A stretch of 64,000 bases of DNA, from positions 1-64,000 of the forward strand of contig JBMFIR010000003.1 of the NCBI GenBank assembly GCA_049976205.1, in the 5' to 3' direction. How positions within the stretch are numbered: the stretch's first letter is position 1; every line of letters begins with the position of its first letter. A program made the translations under genes and the position numbers. Below the pieces are notes generated by a model that searched no databases, had not been told where the DNA came from, and saw nothing but the letters and a program-made list of their open reading frames with translations. The stretch is from WYEN01 sp049976205 (GTDB lineage Archaea; Thermoproteota; Thermoprotei_A; Sulfolobales; AG1). Shown here in pieces: positions 51,678 through 60,532 of this stretch.

Positions 51678-52361
51678 TCACCAAGGATCTCTATAGTTAG
51701 TTAGTGCATAAAGATAATCAAGCATCTTGAAGAATCTAGACTCTCTAGACTCAGGAGGTGGCTCAACAAATAGATAGTATCTCTCGCCACCCATCATCTC
51801 AGTAATTATTCTCTCAACAAGTGCTCCTATAGGATCTGTTATTTTTGTTCTAGCCGCAATATCTTCAAAACTTGTGAATTTACTCTTTTTCCTCTCTGAT
51901 AATATTATATCAAGCGTCTTCTTGCCAATACCTGGGATAAGACTAAGCATATGTAACCTAATATTTATTGGTGAAGCTTGATTAAAGAACTCTACAAACA
52001 CCTTCTCTTTCTCCTTGATAATATCTCTCAAGACATTAGGTAGATTATCTCTAGCTAAACTAGTTAGATCTTGCCAAACAATCTTGTCATCAACTCTAAA
52101 AGGCTGTACACCTGATGAGATTGCTTGCTCAATATAAATCCTCTCACCAATCTTCACAGAAATATTAGGTGCAGGCACTATCTCTAGCAGAGAAAAATAC
52201 TTTGTTCCAACAGCTTGTATTAATGGAGATGTTCTGTGGTGAGGATGCTTATCAAGAACATTTCCCTGAGGCATGTAATCAAGAACGATACTATAAATGT
52301 CTCTAACATAGATCCTCGGCCTATATCTATCATATCCTCTCTTATCTCTATAGTAACTCAT
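51678..52361 (-). CDS. DUF655 family protein (HhH-containing, COG1491)
   Basis: 227 aa. Conserved archaeal DUF655 features are present: the YDRYRPRIYVRDIYSIVLDYMPQG N-terminus, a beta domain, and a helix-hairpin-helix LSLIPGIGKKT near residues 138-150. Helix-hairpin-helix motifs bind nucleic acid, and its fixed place beside RpoF and KsgA suggests a role in RNA or ribosome metabolism, but its function is unknown. The ATG has a GGTGAT ribosome site. Confidence 0.85.
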   Translation of the reverse strand: MSYYRDKRGYDRYRPRIYVRDIYSIVLDYMPQGNVLDKHPHHRTSPLIQAVGTKYFSLLEIVPAPNISVKIGERIYIEQAISSGVQPFRVDDKIVWQDLTSLARDNLPNVLRDIIKEKEKVFVEFFNQASPINIRLHMLSLIPGIGKKTLDIILSERKKSKFTSFEDIAARTKITDPIGALVERIITEMMGGERYYLFVEPPPESRESRFFKMLDYLYALTNYRDPW

Positions 52362-52373
52362 TAAATCACCAAA

Positions 52374-52715
52374 TCATGGACTTCTCTCACTCCCACAGTA
52401 GTTCTTTAGCATATCAAGTATCCTCTCTAATGTCTCGTCGCTGGGTGCTTTATCCTCAAAAACAAATAGTATCTTCAAAGTATTTGTGTCACTTGGTGCG
52501 ATATCAATGATCTGTGAAGCAGTAACTTCTTTCAAACCTAATTTAATTAGTTCTTCAAATAACTCCTCGCTCGCCTCAGGAGAGCATTTAATTACGCTAT
52601 CCCCATATTCCAGAAATCTTTGTTGAAGTTCACTCATACTTGATCTATCAACATATTTCCTCATTATCCCAACCGCGATAGTCAGAGGAACATCTTTCAC
52701 TGAAATAATCTTCAA
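52374..52715 (-). CDS. rpoF: DNA-directed RNA polymerase subunit F (Rpb4/RpoF)
   Basis: 113 aa, the size of archaeal Rpb4. It makes the stalk of RNA polymerase with Rpb7/RpoE. The helical central part (SELQQRFLEYGDSVIKCSPEASEELFEELI) matches. The start is TTG, preceded by AAGGTG. It lies between L21e and DUF655, as in many archaea. Confidence 0.9.
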   Translation of the reverse strand: MKIISVKDVPLTIAVGIMRKYVDRSSMSELQQRFLEYGDSVIKCSPEASEELFEELIKLGLKEVTASQIIDIAPSDTNTLKILFVFEDKAPSDETLERILDMLKNYCGSERSP

Positions 52716-52738
52716 GAAAAAACACCTTAGATAATTAG

Positions 52739-53125
52739 CTAGGAAGATATTTTCTTAAGAAGCTCTTTCTTTCTCTCTCTAATCTCATTAATTAACTTCT
52801 TAACATTCTCAATTGTTCTACTGACAACCTCTGGAGTAGGCTTCAGATGCTCAGGTCTTATAAAAAGAATCTTTCTTTTATCACCTAGGTAAGTCTCTAC
52901 TTCATATGCGTATCCTCTCTTACCAATAATAACACCTGTTTTACCATGATATCTTCTATGAGGCATCCCATCAAATACTGATGGGTTAATAACTATATGC
53001 ACTTTATCTCCCACCTGATATTCGTATAATAAATAACTTAGTCTAGGCACGGCTCCTTTCTCACGTATCTTCTTCTTCATTATTCGACGAGTTTTGCGTC
53101 TAAGACCTTGTGAAGGCTTAACCAT
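52739..53125 (-). CDS. rpl21e: 50S ribosomal protein L21e
   Basis: 128 aa. The basic N-terminus MVKPSQGLRRKTRR, then YQVGDKVHIVINPSVFDGMPHRRYHGKTG, is diagnostic of archaeal/eukaryotic L21e. A C-terminal lysine-rich extension of about 25 residues follows the core. It starts at ATG and is the first gene of the cluster; a TATA-like TTATTAATAAAG is upstream on the minus strand. Confidence 0.95.
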   Translation of the reverse strand: MVKPSQGLRRKTRRIMKKKIREKGAVPRLSYLLYEYQVGDKVHIVINPSVFDGMPHRRYHGKTGVIIGKRGYAYEVETYLGDKRKILFIRPEHLKPTPEVVSRTIENVKKLINEIRERKKELLKKISS

Positions 53126-53201
53126 TACGTGATACCATAACTATACTTTATTAATAATCCTATATAAATTTCAAGTTTATAAAGAGATCTTTTCAACAAA
53201 A

Positions 53202-53819
53202 CTAGATCCAGGATCTATGTAGTTTTCTCCATGGAATATAACAACTTCTTCTCCAGTGGAACTCAACTTCCCTACCAAGATCTTTGTAGAGATGATTTAA
53301 TCTCCTACATATATTATCTCCAGTTTCTCTATCAATAAGTTCTTTGATAGCTAAGTAATCATCTTCATATCCACAAGTAGCTTTCAGTAAGAAATCTTCT
53401 ATATCTGACCCACAGAATCTCTCAATATAATCCCATGAGTACGTCTCGTAATTAAGTGAGTTAAATAAGTTGATAGAAGCTTTATTATCGCTTCTTAAAG
53501 TGGCTAGAGCTATAATTGATCCTTTTTCAATTAAGACTTCTTCTGATGATAAAACAAGTATCTTGCCTAATCCTCTTCCTCTAAATCTCTTATCAACCGC
53601 CACGTAGTAAACCACGCCAACTGAGGCGTGTCCAGAAGATATCCAGTACACAACCGCTTGACCTATCAAAACTTCATTTAAATAGAGATCTAGTCTCGCG
53701 CTCTTTGAAGGATCGAGGTTTTCTGCATAATACCTATGTATCTCCCCGATCTCACTCTCAATTAATCTCAGATCACTTAAATCATTATCATAAAATACTT
53801 CAATAATCTCTCTACTCAA
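53202..53819 (-). CDS. GNAT-family N-acetyltransferase
   Basis: 205 aa. The acetyl-CoA-binding RGRGLG motif is at 80-85, following the VAVDKRF strand of the GNAT fold, and ALATLRSDNKASINLFNSLNY is the later core. The C-terminal 60 residues are an extra helical region. Substrates range from proteins (RimI-like) to small molecules, and none can be chosen. The start is TTG. Confidence 0.8.
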   Translation of the reverse strand: MSREIIEVFYDNDLSDLRLIESEIGEIHRYYAENLDPSKSARLDLYLNEVLIGQAVVYWISSGHASVGVVYYVAVDKRFRGRGLGKILVLSSEEVLIEKGSIIALATLRSDNKASINLFNSLNYETYSWDYIERFCGSDIEDFLLKATCGYEDDYLAIKELIDRETGDNICRRLNHLYKDLGREVEFHWRRSCYIPWRKLHRSWI

Positions 53820-53898
53820 AGAATCAGACCCTTCGATTACGTTTCCTCTAAGTAAAAAGATATCATAAATTAATTAGATAAAAAAGATTAGAGATTAA

Positions 53899-54369
53899 TT
53901 ATAAACCAACGTATTTCCTAACTAATTTTATGAATTCTCTCATCCAAGCAGGATTATCAGGCCACGCTCTTGAGCTAACCTTTCAATTCTATATAAGATC
54001 TCTTGGTGGGGTCCCGGCCCATTACTCCTATCCTCTCTCGGGGACTTGGGGATATTGTTAATGACCCTCATCTATCATAGTCATCATTAGAGGGTCTCGC
54101 CACTATGCCTATTACTATCTCATCATCTAACTATAATATCAGCATCAAGCTTATAAACATTAACTATTCCGCCTTAAAGAGTGAGGCATTCAGTTGTAAG
54201 TCTCCCAATTCTCGAAATCGTGAACAACTGTTCTAACAGTTTTCTTTGTGGGTACGGCTACATCAACTACCCAACCTTCTTCTTTTAATCTGAAGTATGG
54301 GTAGAAGATCTCTAGAGCCTCGGCGGCGTCTCCAGCAATAATTAGGATCTTAGGTATCTTCTTACTCAT
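53899..54369 (-). pseudogene. Decayed DJ-1/PfpI family protease/glyoxalase-like gene
   Basis: A good PfpI N-terminus begins at the ATG at 54369: MSKKIPKILIIAGDAAEALE and then a stretch ending NWETYN and a stop. After shifts and stops, the C-terminus SSRAWPDNPAWMREF appears in another frame and ends in KYVGL-stop at 53899. Fragments VYKLDADI and NDDYDR in between, in two different frames, also match the middle of DJ-1/PfpI proteins. The central part holding the CHG nucleophile elbow is missing or scrambled. The whole is about 470 bases, shorter than the family's usual 500-540. The ribosome site AGGTG before the ATG remains. Confidence 0.8.
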
Positions 54370-54428
54370 GGAAACACCTCTTACAGTATAAAAATATGAT
54401 TTGATTAGCTAAAAAAGATCTTTTTTAT

Positions 54429-55055
54429 TTACTCAGGTGGTGGAATAGATCTCTTTAATAGATCCACGTGTTCATCAGTTAGCAAAGCCTCTCTATAAGT
54501 AGCTAAACTCGGCTTACCCTCAACGAATTTTACTCTGTGGAATAAGAATTTCTTATTCTGAAGATCTGCTGTAAAAACTCTCACCTCTGGTAACTGCTCC
54601 AGGAATTTCCTGAGATCCTCTTGCGCAAGGACTGTAGATAGTTGCTTAGTAGCTAACCAAATTCTCACGTGAATAGCTAATGCACCTCTGTAGCCAGCTT
54701 TTGCTAAGGCTCTGAGAGACTCTATGAAGGCTTCATTAACAATACTTAACTTCTGTTCTCCGCCATAGGCTACGTATACAACATCAAATTTCTTATTAAT
54801 AATATCCTTGGCAATACCCTCGATCTTATCTTTCTCATAAGTATATACTGCACCGAAACCATCTCTATAACCTGTTAAATATGTGAAAGAAGTTAATGCA
54901 GTGGCAGCCATTGCAGCACAAATTCTATCTGGATATGCTAAAACAGCCACTTTCTTGAAGCCGTCAAAGAGATGTTCTCCTACTAATCTCCCTGTTAATG
55001 CTCTTAGATATAATTCCTCTGGTAGAGGAAGTAGAGAAGCTGCCTGACCCGACAT
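54429..55055 (-). CDS. Hypothetical alpha/beta protein
   Basis: 208 aa, soluble, with alternating strands and helices (VAVLAYPDRICAAMAATALTSF, DVVYVAYGGEQ, YRGALAIHVRIWL). No motif I know is present. The fold could be Rossmann-like; no nucleotide-binding glycine motif is clear. It starts at ATG. The DJ-1 remnant follows 60 bases downstream on the same strand, so the two may once have been one operon. Confidence 0.6.
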   Translation of the reverse strand: MSGQAASLLPLPEELYLRALTGRLVGEHLFDGFKKVAVLAYPDRICAAMAATALTSFTYLTGYRDGFGAVYTYEKDKIEGIAKDIINKKFDVVYVAYGGEQKLSIVNEAFIESLRALAKAGYRGALAIHVRIWLATKQLSTVLAQEDLRKFLEQLPEVRVFTADLQNKKFLFHRVKFVEGKPSLATYREALLTDEHVDLLKRSIPPPE

Positions 55056-55171
55056 TTTTATCAGTTACTATTGTTTGAACAGTATATAAGCGTTTCTGTG
55101 ACTTATTTTGGGTTGATTAATGAATTAATTAATATAATTATTCTTGTAGATTCTAAATTTAGTGATATACT

Positions 55172-55420
55172 GTGGCTCTAAGAATCTATTTAAGTAATCA
55201 TATGGGAGTCGCTAGTGCTTTAATAGATCTATACGAGTATCTTGTTGAGAATAAGTGCGAGAGATTATTTGATCCAATAGTTGATCGTATTCAAGTAATT
55301 TATCAAAAAAAGATCAGTGGCGGAGAATATAGATTCAAGTGCAGAAATATCGTAATTATTGTTAGAAGCGTGGCTAGAGATGTGGTTGATATTGAGTTCA
55401 TGAGATACTTAAATATGTAG
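55172..55420 (+). CDS. Hypothetical small protein, 82 aa
   Basis: No family recognised. A short amphipathic helix region (SALIDLYEYLVE) is followed by a beta-rich half containing two cysteines (36 and 58, approximate). The start is GTG. It is convergent with tldE and separated by one base, which supports a real gene, but the coding potential is modest. Confidence 0.45.
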   Translation: MALRIYLSNHMGVASALIDLYEYLVENKCERLFDPIVDRIQVIYQKKISGGEYRFKCRNIVIIVRSVARDVVDIEFMRYLNM

Positions 55421-56749
55421 CTAGAATGGTTTGGTTATATTTACGTCTCTTATGTATATATATGGTGTCTCAATAGACTCTCTAATCTCCCACCACTTAG
55501 CCTTATAAACTCTCTTTCCTAGACCAGCTATGTTCCTTAGTAGACGTGGGAATGAGTCCGCTATCCTCATTCTTTTAGCTGATCCCTTAATCTCCCCGTT
55601 TTCTATAATTAATAGTGCATCTCTAGTAACAGTTGAGAATATTCCCTCAACAGCATTTTGATATCTCGTGTACCAATTATTATTGATGAGTAATCCTCTT
55701 CTCACCCCCCTGATCATCTCGCTCTCATCCATATCGCCAGGGACTATGACGAGGTTCCATGGTCTAGGAGTAATCCATCCAGCGTTCCCAGTAGATGAGG
55801 TACCTAGCACACTGGCTGTCTTGGTATTGTGGATAAAAGTTTTGAGGACTCCTTTCTCGATCAATACATTTCTCCTGGTTGAGATACCCTCATCATCAAA
55901 TCCTGCTGAACCAAACATATCGTTTCTAAACGGGTCATCCACCAGGGTTAATTTATCGCTAGCCACCTGATCTCCTGGATTGTTTTTCGCGAAGAAGGAC
56001 ATACCAGTGATCTTATTTAATCCATTCAGAGCCATTGATATGTATCCTAGGAAATTACCAACAACTAGTGGACTTAGGATCACATCATATACACCAGGCT
56101 CAATATCCTTGATATTTTTACTCGACTCCTTAGCATAGTGAGCAGCTAGTGAAACTGTTTCCTCCAAGTCTCTTGTTTCGTAGCTAGATGCACCAAATCC
56201 CCAGTGCCCAGATCCCTCGCCTAAGAAGGCTCTTATATAGAATGAGAAGTAAGTTGATTTTTCACATGCCTCAAAATTTTTTGATGTAGCCACGCATCTC
56301 TCGCCTAAGAAGCTGTCTATTGCCCCAGCAAATCTCTCGATTCTCTCTTCTGATGCCTTATTAACTATTATCTCTGATACTCCACTGGGATCCCTTAAGA
56401 AGTCTAGAACCTTGCTTGAGACGAGATTCTGGAGAGGTTTTGCGTTAGGATCCGGTTCTGGTAATGGTGCATATATAAATGATCTCTCTAAAGAACCTAC
56501 TTGATTAATAGCCTCATTAATTTTCTTAACCACCTCTTCCTCAGAGACGCTCTCAACCACAGAGACCATGATCCTCTTATCTTTAACAAGATAGAGAGTA
56601 GCTATGTACTCAATCCAGCTCTGAGAAACAGAGGGCTGAGAATTAGCGAATTTAATCATTACTCTATCAAGCTTGTAGTAGGCAACAGCCGCCTCATCAA
56701 AACCTCTTGAGAGAGCATGACTAATTATTTTACTCAGATTTATGCTCAT
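55421..56749 (-). CDS. tldE: TldE/PmbA-like metalloprotease partner
   Basis: 442 aa from the ATG at 56749, which is preceded by GGTGAT; a TTG immediately before it is also in frame. The protein matches the TldD/PmbA fold (GVYDVILSPLVVGNFLGY, and GFDDEGISTRRNVLIEKGVLKTF) but has no HExxxH zinc motif, as expected for the TldE/PmbA subunit. With TldD it forms a protease that trims peptides. The gene lies 19 bases downstream of tldD. Confidence 0.9.
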   Translation of the reverse strand: MSINLSKIISHALSRGFDEAAVAYYKLDRVMIKFANSQPSVSQSWIEYIATLYLVKDKRIMVSVVESVSEEEVVKKINEAINQVGSLERSFIYAPLPEPDPNAKPLQNLVSSKVLDFLRDPSGVSEIIVNKASEERIERFAGAIDSFLGERCVATSKNFEACEKSTYFSFYIRAFLGEGSGHWGFGASSYETRDLEETVSLAAHYAKESSKNIKDIEPGVYDVILSPLVVGNFLGYISMALNGLNKITGMSFFAKNNPGDQVASDKLTLVDDPFRNDMFGSAGFDDEGISTRRNVLIEKGVLKTFIHNTKTASVLGTSSTGNAGWITPRPWNLVIVPGDMDESEMIRGVRRGLLINNNWYTRYQNAVEGIFSTVTRDALLIIENGEIKGSAKRMRIADSFPRLLRNIAGLGKRVYKAKWWEIRESIETPYIYIRDVNITKPF

Positions 56750-56768
56750 CAAGGATCACCCATGACTC

Positions 56769-58226
56769 CTAATATACTCCGGCCACCCCAAGTCTCATTT
56801 TTGATAATCTAACATCCGGTCCTCCTAGCCACACTGGCACTCCTTGTGATGGCTCTCCTTTTCCACATGTTGCTGCATAGAATCTTAGATCCTTGGTTTT
56901 AGCAATTATATTGCTGAAGAATGTTTTTGTTGTGAACTCTACTACTGGGTTTCTTATGTATTCTTTTAATTCACCATTTACTATCTCGTAGGCTTCTAAT
57001 CCACCGTATCTCTGTCCCCATCTAATGTCATCTATGTTCCACTCCATGTAGCTCTTTATGAATATTCCGTGTTTAATATCCTCAATTAATTCTTCGAAGC
57101 TTCTGTCTCCTGGCTCTAGATATGTGTTGCTCATTCTTATGATTGGTTCAGAGGCGTAGTCCATTGCTCTAGCGGAGGCGTTGCTTCTTACCCCAAAGAT
57201 CTTTGCTGTGTATCTATTGTAAAGAAGCTCGTTAATAACACCGTTTCTATAGAGATACTTTGGTCTCGCAGCAACCCCCTCGTCGTCGTATAAGAAGAAC
57301 CCATATGATCCTGGGATAGTTGGGTCATCAATCACGGTAGCATGTATATTCCCTATCTTCTCTGAACCAACCATGTGAGGCTTCACATAGCTCTCCCCGG
57401 CTTGAGCAGCTTCTCTACCTAACACACGATCCGCCTCAAGCGGATGACCAACACTTTCATGCATTACTAAACCAACTATCTCGGATCCAAGCACAATATC
57501 TACGGGCTCCTTAGGCGGTTCCTTACCTTCTAAAAGTATTTTCTCCATCGTGGTTGCTAACTCAGGTATGTTACTCAGTATATTTGCTTCATCAATTATT
57601 TCGTAGCCTCCTGAGCCACCAATGAACTCAGTCTTCTGAAGACTACCTCTCTGGGGATGTGCAATAGCTAGGTTTATGAAACCAGCGACTCTGGGTATTA
57701 GGCTCTCAACATGTGCTCCATCGCTATTAACAATTATTTTCTCCTCGGTGTTTTCTGAGTAATTGAATAAAAGTGATATTAACTTAGTCTCCTTGATCGA
57801 CTCAGCTACTCTTTTAGCGAGCTCACGATGAAGATCAAGTTTCTCCTCAAGTGATATATTCTCAAAGGATCTTCTTTGAATAACACTGTATTTTGCTCTA
57901 CCCACTCTCTCTCTTGAGAAGCTGTAGCCTACTTTAATAAGTTTACTCAATGCCTTAGCTGAGGAATAAGCCTTCTCAACAACTTCTCTCACGCTCTCTC
58001 TATCGAGTTTATCAGTTGCTGCGAAACCTAGTGAGCCATTGACCAAAACTCTTACTCCAACGCCTCTACTTAATCTAGAGCTAGCCGAGATTAAGAGACC
58101 GTTTCTAGTTGTTATATTGAAGCTTCTATTAACGTGGTAGCGAGCCTCAACATATTCAGCACCTAATTTCAATCCTGTTTCAACCGCTAAGTTCAGAAGA
58201 TCCTCTATTAAAGACACCTCAGTCAC
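56769..58226 (-). CDS. tldD: TldD metalloprotease
   Basis: 485 aa. The zinc motif H256-E-S-V-G-H261 lies in VMHESVGHPLEADRVLG. The later ATCGKGEP and GVPVWLGGPDVRL stretches are part of the active site. TldD/TldE cleaves unfolded peptides and matures some ribosomal peptides in other organisms. The start is GTG. Tandem tldD-tldE in one operon is typical of archaea. Confidence 0.93.
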   Translation of the reverse strand: MTEVSLIEDLLNLAVETGLKLGAEYVEARYHVNRSFNITTRNGLLISASSRLSRGVGVRVLVNGSLGFAATDKLDRESVREVVEKAYSSAKALSKLIKVGYSFSRERVGRAKYSVIQRRSFENISLEEKLDLHRELAKRVAESIKETKLISLLFNYSENTEEKIIVNSDGAHVESLIPRVAGFINLAIAHPQRGSLQKTEFIGGSGGYEIIDEANILSNIPELATTMEKILLEGKEPPKEPVDIVLGSEIVGLVMHESVGHPLEADRVLGREAAQAGESYVKPHMVGSEKIGNIHATVIDDPTIPGSYGFFLYDDEGVAARPKYLYRNGVINELLYNRYTAKIFGVRSNASARAMDYASEPIIRMSNTYLEPGDRSFEELIEDIKHGIFIKSYMEWNIDDIRWGQRYGGLEAYEIVNGELKEYIRNPVVEFTTKTFFSNIIAKTKDLRFYAATCGKGEPSQGVPVWLGGPDVRLSKMRLGVAGVY

Positions 58227-58277
58227 TTTATTTTATAATATTAATTATATTTAATTTATACTTAGGAGACAGAGATC

Positions 58278-58757
58278 TTGAATATTCTCGATAAGATTAG
58301 GAAACTAATTAAGTGTCTACATGATCATGGTGTAGAGTATAGGCACCTAGTTTTTTCAGAGCCCACAAGAACCGTTGAAGATGCCTCAAGAGTATCTGGT
58401 GCTGATCCTTCTGATATCGTGAAGACTATCATACTAATAGATGAGGAGAATAGGATCTATGCATCAATTGTTTCTGGGAATAAAAAAGTTGATTTGAGTA
58501 AGCTAAGAGATGTTCTAGGTGTAAGAGATCTTAGATTAGCTAAGGCTTCTGAGGTGAAGAGATATCTTGGTTATGAAATAGGTGAAGTGCCTCCTCTGTG
58601 CCTAGATAATGTGTCTAAGGTAATTATTGATGAAGAAATCTTATCTAAGAGAAGAGTACTTGGAGGTGGTGGGAGTATTAATTCACTCCTTGAGTTTAGT
58701 CCGGAGGCCTTTAGTATTTATGGAAATAAGCTTGTTATAGCGAGGATATCGGCTTGA
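58278..58757 (+). CDS. YbaK/ProX-like aminoacyl-tRNA deacylase
   Basis: 159 aa. The YbaK fold shows in GADPSDIVKTIILIDEENRIYASIVSG and GYEIGEVPPLC. Family members hydrolyse mischarged tRNAs such as Cys- or Ala-tRNA(Pro). The start is TTG, with an AGGAG site about 10 bases upstream. It is convergent with the DUF2070 gene, 8 bases apart. Confidence 0.85.
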   Translation: MNILDKIRKLIKCLHDHGVEYRHLVFSEPTRTVEDASRVSGADPSDIVKTIILIDEENRIYASIVSGNKKVDLSKLRDVLGVRDLRLAKASEVKRYLGYEIGEVPPLCLDNVSKVIIDEEILSKRRVLGGGGSINSLLEFSPEAFSIYGNKLVIARISA

Positions 58758-58765
58758 TCCTGCGA

Positions 58766-60469
58766 CTAGATAATGAGTGAAATAGCTATACTCACTAAAA
58801 GAAATATTATCCATAGCCTAGGTGTCAGTGGTCCGAGAACCTCCAGCCCCCTGATATAGTTCCAAACAGCTTCACCCATCAATGGAATATCTCTAAATAT
58901 CTTCTCATAACACATGATCTTCGCGGGAGAAAGATCTTTTGTTGCCTTATCTAGAGACTCAAGGATCGCATCCATTAAATCACCACAGTACTTAACTGCT
59001 GTGTAGGGGTCCCCTACACTAGTGGCTGCACAACTATGATCATCTGGTGTAACTATGATTACATCTCTGAAACCTTTTTTCATTACTATTTCTCTGACTC
59101 TCTCATTAGCTGATCTAAGCATATTATTACCGTAGATATAGATCAGAGCGTCTCTTCCACTACCGGTCTCAATAATCATTGATTTAACAACTCCACTACA
59201 TAAACCACCGCAGTTACTTCGAGTAAATGCTTCTCCAAATCCTATTCTAAGGATCTCTTCTCTATGATCACTACGATCATTGATCTCTATAAGTAATTTC
59301 TTGAGAGCTGTGTAATTAACTGATCTTCTACTATAGTTGCTGTGTGCATCAGCTACAGCAACCAAGGTCTCTGAACCATGTAGTTTCTTCAAGAAATCCT
59401 CTGCATCGATCTGTATATCATCTGCTCCACTAAGATTATATAGAATATAGGAGTAGCATTTCTCAGATCCCACCACATAGCTACCCCAACCATCTAGACC
59501 TCTCAAATTGATCATGTACATATTATTAACAGATTTATTCTCTCGGATATAGTCTCTGAGTTCCTTAGCAAATTCCTCAGATATCTCTCTCACATATTTT
59601 CTCTTAACAATATTTCTCTCGTGAGAACCTAATGTGTGAAAAACCATTGTCTTACCCACATCACCTAACACCTCCTCCAGCACGTAAACAGCATCTGAGG
59701 ACCCGACTCTTCTGAAGGGCCCGAAATGGAATCCGGGGAAGACCCAGATTACATTATCTCTATCGCTTCGATTGAAAATAATTGTTTTGATAGAAACATC
59801 TTTCTTAATCGAATCTTTCTCAAGAATATCCTCTAAAGAACTATGATCATCAAACATCCAGCTTCTAATAAATCCTCTTCCAAGCTCAAATGGTTTTATA
59901 CCATTGCTTCTACCCAAGATCTCTAGTAGTGAGATGAAGATTAGCATAGCGAGTGAGGATGACACTGATGTCACTAGGTAAATAAGTAATTTCTCCCACA
60001 CATAATTCAATGAAGCCGTGAAACTTGTTGCTACACCAATAAATACTCCTATACCAAATGATGAGAATATGTTTCCCCAGAAAATAAATCTGATTAAGAA
60101 AAGCATTGCTGAGGATGCGGCGTAGAGTGTTAGTATATCTCTATTAGGTACTGGGAGAAGCATTAATAGACTAGCCAGGGAGTATGGAATTATTGAGAAG
60201 AAGGCTATACCCAAGATCCTTTTGATATCAACTCTAACCTCACCAATTCTTCTATAGGTTAGTAGTATTAGAGAGATATACAGTACTGCAGCAATAAACA
60301 CTTTTAATGCTGTGACAAAGTCCTTCGTTATTAAGAGACCAGTTGACAGAATAATTATGTTTCCTGCGACATATAGGATCGCTAACGTAACTGATTTAGG
60401 TAGAGCAAATAATTTCGCGTACAGTTCTCTGAGGAAACCCTCTATATCCTTATGCGAGTCAAGATCCAA
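58766..60469 (-). CDS. DUF2070 family membrane protein
   Basis: 567 aa. About six hydrophobic segments occupy residues 25-190; a large soluble region follows to residue 545, ending in one C-terminal membrane segment. Histidine/aspartate-containing stretches (FPGFHFGPFRRVGSSDA, FHTLGSHERN, VADAHSNYS, TPDDHSCAA) are conserved in DUF2070 and look like a metal-dependent hydrolase site. The function is not established. It starts at TTG. The divergent partner is a glycosyltransferase. Confidence 0.85.
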   Translation of the reverse strand: MDLDSHKDIEGFLRELYAKLFALPKSVTLAILYVAGNIIILSTGLLITKDFVTALKVFIAAVLYISLILLTYRRIGEVRVDIKRILGIAFFSIIPYSLASLLMLLPVPNRDILTLYAASSAMLFLIRFIFWGNIFSSFGIGVFIGVATSFTASLNYVWEKLLIYLVTSVSSSLAMLIFISLLEILGRSNGIKPFELGRGFIRSWMFDDHSSLEDILEKDSIKKDVSIKTIIFNRSDRDNVIWVFPGFHFGPFRRVGSSDAVYVLEEVLGDVGKTMVFHTLGSHERNIVKRKYVREISEEFAKELRDYIRENKSVNNMYMINLRGLDGWGSYVVGSEKCYSYILYNLSGADDIQIDAEDFLKKLHGSETLVAVADAHSNYSRRSVNYTALKKLLIEINDRSDHREEILRIGFGEAFTRSNCGGLCSGVVKSMIIETGSGRDALIYIYGNNMLRSANERVREIVMKKGFRDVIIVTPDDHSCAATSVGDPYTAVKYCGDLMDAILESLDKATKDLSPAKIMCYEKIFRDIPLMGEAVWNYIRGLEVLGPLTPRLWIIFLLVSIAISLII

Positions 60470-60496
60470 TTTTTAATCCAATAAACCATACTTAGT

Positions 60497-60508
60497 AAAA
60501 TATAAAAG
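60497..60508 (+). promoter_or_regulatory. TATA box of the glycosyltransferase gene
   Basis: AAATATAAAAGT, centred near 60503, lies about 30 bases before the ATG at 60533, which fits a leaderless or near-leaderless transcript. The gap to the divergent DUF2070 gene is 63 bases, so both promoters overlap here. Confidence 0.45.
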
Positions 60509-60532
60509 TATTCTCATTAGATCTGTAGTGGA

